From assembly GCA_029256865.1 (NCBI GenBank), contig JARIEH010000058.1, forward strand, positions 1 to 8,481: a stretch of 8,481 bases of DNA. The letters run 5' to 3'. Every line of letters begins with the position of its first letter. The stretch's first letter is position 1. Shown one piece after another: positions 6,984-8,481 of the stretch. A program made the translations under genes and the position numbers. The notes under the pieces were generated by a model. The model was not told where the DNA came from, searched no databases, and saw only the letters and a program-made list of their open reading frames with translations. Source of the DNA: Psychrobacter sp. Its GTDB lineage: Bacteria; Pseudomonadota; Gammaproteobacteria; Pseudomonadales; Moraxellaceae.

Positions 6984-7547
6984 ATGGCAACTCTAGAGCT
7001 TACCCATACTCCTATATTGAACAGTCGTGCACAGATATTGGTGTTGCCAGTGAACACTGCAGGAATCCTTCTAGACCCTGTATTAATGCGAACAAAAACA
7101 TTATTTCCTGATAATTATCAGTGCTATTACCGTGCCTGTCGTGATAACAGCTTAAAGATCGGCAGCTGCTTACTGCACAAACGTACCCTTGAGCACGCGG
7201 GTCTGGGTGTGAGTAGTAATGGCAATCAACCCAGTTATATCGCAAACCTCGTTGTATCTGACCATCCTTATCACCCAGCGCGAGCTCAATGGCTAAATGC
7301 TTCATTGGTTGATTTACAGCAACAGCTCATACCTCTCATAAGGTATCAAGGCATCCGCAGGGTTGCGCTACTGGCACGCCCTCTTCTCTTTAGTAGTTCG
7401 CAAAATGATCCGACCACTGAATTGAATGTAATGAATTCAATTTCTTTAGATTGGCATACCGAAATCTTACCCTTGCTGACTCAACAGCTACAAGACCTCC
7501 CTAAGCTTCGCGTCGATATTCATGTGCCTCATAACATCGCCCTTTAA
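6984..7547 (+). CDS. Divergent macrodomain-like protein, DarG-related, probably degenerate
   Basis: The 187-residue soluble protein follows the macrodomain order. Segment 17-24 (QILVLPVN) is the first core strand, ending in the ADP-ribose-binding N24. TLFPDNYQCYYRACRDNSLKIG (39-60) resembles the FPxNYxAYxxAC helix typical of DarG-type macrodomains. YIANLVVSDH (85-94) through R100 matches the DarG segment around YIxNFPTKRHW without gaps, as I recall it. LDWHTEILPLL (155-165) resembles the final LDW...LI helix. However, loop 1 lacks the GKG glycines (here LLDPV) and the GCGLGG loop 2 is replaced by a Ser/Asn-rich stretch (133-153). The family's catalytic Lys position is S92. It may therefore bind ADP-ribose weakly or not at all. 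CGGA at 6972-6975 supports the start. It probably shares a transcript with the membrane protein upstream. No DarT toxin gene is present in the window. Confidence 0.65.
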   Translation: MATLELTHTPILNSRAQILVLPVNTAGILLDPVLMRTKTLFPDNYQCYYRACRDNSLKIGSCLLHKRTLEHAGLGVSSNGNQPSYIANLVVSDHPYHPARAQWLNASLVDLQQQLIPLIRYQGIRRVALLARPLLFSSSQNDPTTELNVMNSISLDWHTEILPLLTQQLQDLPKLRVDIHVPHNIAL

Positions 7548-7614
7548 ACTTGTTAAACAAGATATCAAAATGTTTTTTCCTGTAGGTATTAATAGGTAGA
7601 TTTATGTCGAGACA

Positions 7615-7643
7615 TTGACTAAAAAAATCCTCGAGCCTAATAT
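7615..7643 (+). promoter_or_regulatory. Sigma-70 promoter of the acidic-protein gene
   Basis: TTGACT (7615-7620, five of six) and TAATAT (7638-7643, four of six) are separated by an ideal 17 bases. Transcription should start near 7650, leaving a leader of about 50 bases that ends in AGGA (7687-7690), nine bases before the ATG at 7700. Confidence 0.7.
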
Positions 7644-7699
7644 AGAATACATAGAGCGTATATATATTTTACCTAGAAATTCAAACAGGATAATCAGTT

Positions 7700-8239
7700 A
7701 TGTCAAACAATACTTCAAGTAACAAGAATACTGAGAAAAAAAATGAGGCAGTAACGGCTGTAGAAGTGGTAAAAGACGATACTGTGGTGTATGAAGACGG
7801 TAATTTTGACGACTATAATGCTGATCATAACTATGAAACAGAAGCAGATGACGCAGACGATAATTCTAGCAAAGAAGATATGTCTGAAAAGGATGCTCAA
7901 TCTAAAAAAGACAACGATTCCGATGAAGATAATAAAAAAAACAAGTCCGAGGATGATGACAGTTCTGGTATGACGATAGCGGGTATATTCCAGTGGGCAA
8001 CCAAGCTCAGAGAAGACTTTATGTCCGAAGCCACAGGAATTACTACTGGCGTCACAGAAAAAGCGGCTGCCATGAGTCTTCAAAGGTTAATAGCTGTCGT
8101 AGATATGGAACTGGCAGCCTTCGATAAGAGCGTAGAAGTCGCCAAAAAACTCATCGCAAATGTAGAAGAAGAACGCGCAAAGATTGCTAGCAGAAAGGAC
8201 AAGTATCAAGATATGATTGATAAGCTAGATCAGGAATAA
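7700..8239 (+). CDS. Acidic, probably half-disordered hypothetical protein
   Basis: I do not recognise this 179-residue protein. Residues 1-90 are strikingly polar: 29 are Asp or Glu, 11 are Lys, none is Arg, with many Ser and Asn, so this half is almost certainly disordered. From residue 91 the character changes: MTIAGIFQWATKLREDF (91-107), containing the only Trp, is amphipathic, and 120-179 forms long Ala/Lys/Glu-rich helices likely to make a coiled coil. There is no signal peptide or membrane span. The gene has its own promoter, a good AGGA ribosome site and a strong terminator, so it appears monocistronic and well expressed. A phasin-like, histone-like or surface-binding role could be imagined from composition, but nothing in the sequence establishes one. 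Confidence 0.8.
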   Translation: MSNNTSSNKNTEKKNEAVTAVEVVKDDTVVYEDGNFDDYNADHNYETEADDADDNSSKEDMSEKDAQSKKDNDSDEDNKKNKSEDDDSSGMTIAGIFQWATKLREDFMSEATGITTGVTEKAAAMSLQRLIAVVDMELAAFDKSVEVAKKLIANVEEERAKIASRKDKYQDMIDKLDQE

Positions 8240-8270
8240 ATCATCTAGTAGCTCAATTTATATTACTATA

Positions 8271-8318
8271 AATCCAATGTTGGACGCTTAAAGTAAGCGT
8301 TTGGCATTGGATTTTTTT
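8271..8318 (+). terminator. Strong intrinsic terminator of the acidic-protein gene
   Basis: AATCCAATG (8271-8279) pairs with CATTGGATT (8305-8313), and inside it ACGCTT (8284-8289) pairs with AAGCGT (8295-8300) around a five-base loop. Between them TTGG faces TTGG, which forms four consecutive G-U wobbles in the plus-strand RNA, giving a continuous 19-pair stem. Seven T residues (8312-8318) follow. The minus-strand RNA could not form the wobbles, so the element is directional. Confidence 0.9.
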
Positions 8319-8327
8319 CGGTGGTTA

Positions 8328-8349
8328 TTTTTAACTGTCTTATTAAAAA
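8328..8349. other. Weak AT-only inverted repeat between convergent genes
   Basis: TTTTTAA (8328-8334) pairs with TTAAAAA (8343-8349) around an eight-base loop. It lies downstream of the minus-strand gene at the right edge, but the stem is all A-T. It may be a poor terminator or chance. Confidence 0.2.
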
Positions 8350-8406
8350 CGACTATATACATATTGGCATTTTGAAGCTGAATTTTTCTCTATTGAGTGA
8401 CCGCTT

Positions 8407-8481
8407 CTAGTCCGAAAAAACAGACCAGCCCGTTTTCTGTACCAGTAGCTCTAATGCTTTTAGTCCAAGTTTGGAGTTTCC
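8407..8481 (-). CDS. C-terminal end of an unidentified minus-strand gene (partial)
   Basis: Reading the minus strand from the right edge gives 24 sense codons and then TAG (complement of 8407-8409). The residues begin GNSKLGLKALELLVQ and end KTGWSVFSD, a plausible folded C-terminus. It is convergent with the acidic-protein gene. The fragment is too short for identification and could be a chance open frame, although its balanced composition favours a real gene. Confidence 0.45.
   Translation of the reverse strand, partial: GNSKLGLKALELLVQKTGWSVFSD

Noticed and set aside
7012..7305. 97-codon minus-strand frame opposite the macrodomain-like gene
   Set aside because: Antisense to a frame with recognisable macrodomain segments; no Shine-Dalgarno and no family resemblance.
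6984..7547. A DarT/DarG toxin-antitoxin system
   Set aside because: Only a degenerate macrodomain is present. The neighbouring genes encode a membrane coiled-coil protein and an acidic protein, with no ADP-ribosyltransferase motifs.
7549..7561. CTTGT/ACAAG hairpin just after the macrodomain-like gene
   Set aside because: Five pairs with a three-base loop and no T-tract directly after it; too weak to call a terminator.
7715..8083. 122-codon minus-strand frame opposite the acidic-protein gene
   Set aside because: Its Ile/Val/Phe-rich translation is the mirror of Asp/Asn/Lys codons on the plus strand, and it has no promoter or ribosome site.

Overview
The window looks like chromosomal DNA of a gammaproteobacterium in the Moraxellaceae, most likely a Psychrobacter or a close relative. 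This is a judgement from moderately AT-rich coding sequence, very AT-rich intergenic DNA, the protein styles, and an M3 oligopeptidase directly followed by a YheV-type zinc ribbon, a pairing also known from Pseudomonas. No species assignment is possible from the window alone. I see no tRNA, rRNA, CRISPR array, insertion sequence or phage gene.

Left part (1-3233), all on the minus strand: a zinc-independent medium-chain NAD(P)H oxidoreductase cut by the left edge, an endonuclease/exonuclease/phosphatase (EEP) family hydrolase resembling YbhP, and a protein resembling the bacterial archaeo-eukaryotic release factor (baeRF) group with its own strong Shine-Dalgarno and a clear intrinsic terminator. 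Each is preceded by its own non-coding gap, so they read as separate units rather than one tight operon.

Middle: a roughly 570-base AT-rich intergenic region separates the divergent baeRF-like gene and the oligopeptidase A gene (prlC). prlC overlaps the YheV-like zinc-ribbon gene by one base and the pair ends at an intrinsic terminator. An extended -10 promoter motif immediately follows and leads into a two-gene unit: a single-pass membrane protein with a long C-terminal coiled coil, then a divergent macrodomain protein that resembles the DarG antitoxin macrodomain but has lost both glycine-rich loops and the lysine equivalent.

Right part: a monocistronic gene with a good sigma-70 promoter and a very strong terminator encodes a protein with a highly acidic, probably disordered N-terminal half and a helical C-terminal half; its function is unknown. 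The last 75 bases hold the C-terminal end of an unidentified minus-strand gene.

The best candidates for undescribed biology are the membrane coiled-coil plus degenerate macrodomain pair, the baeRF-like protein, and the acidic orphan. No complete defence or toxin-antitoxin system can be demonstrated here.
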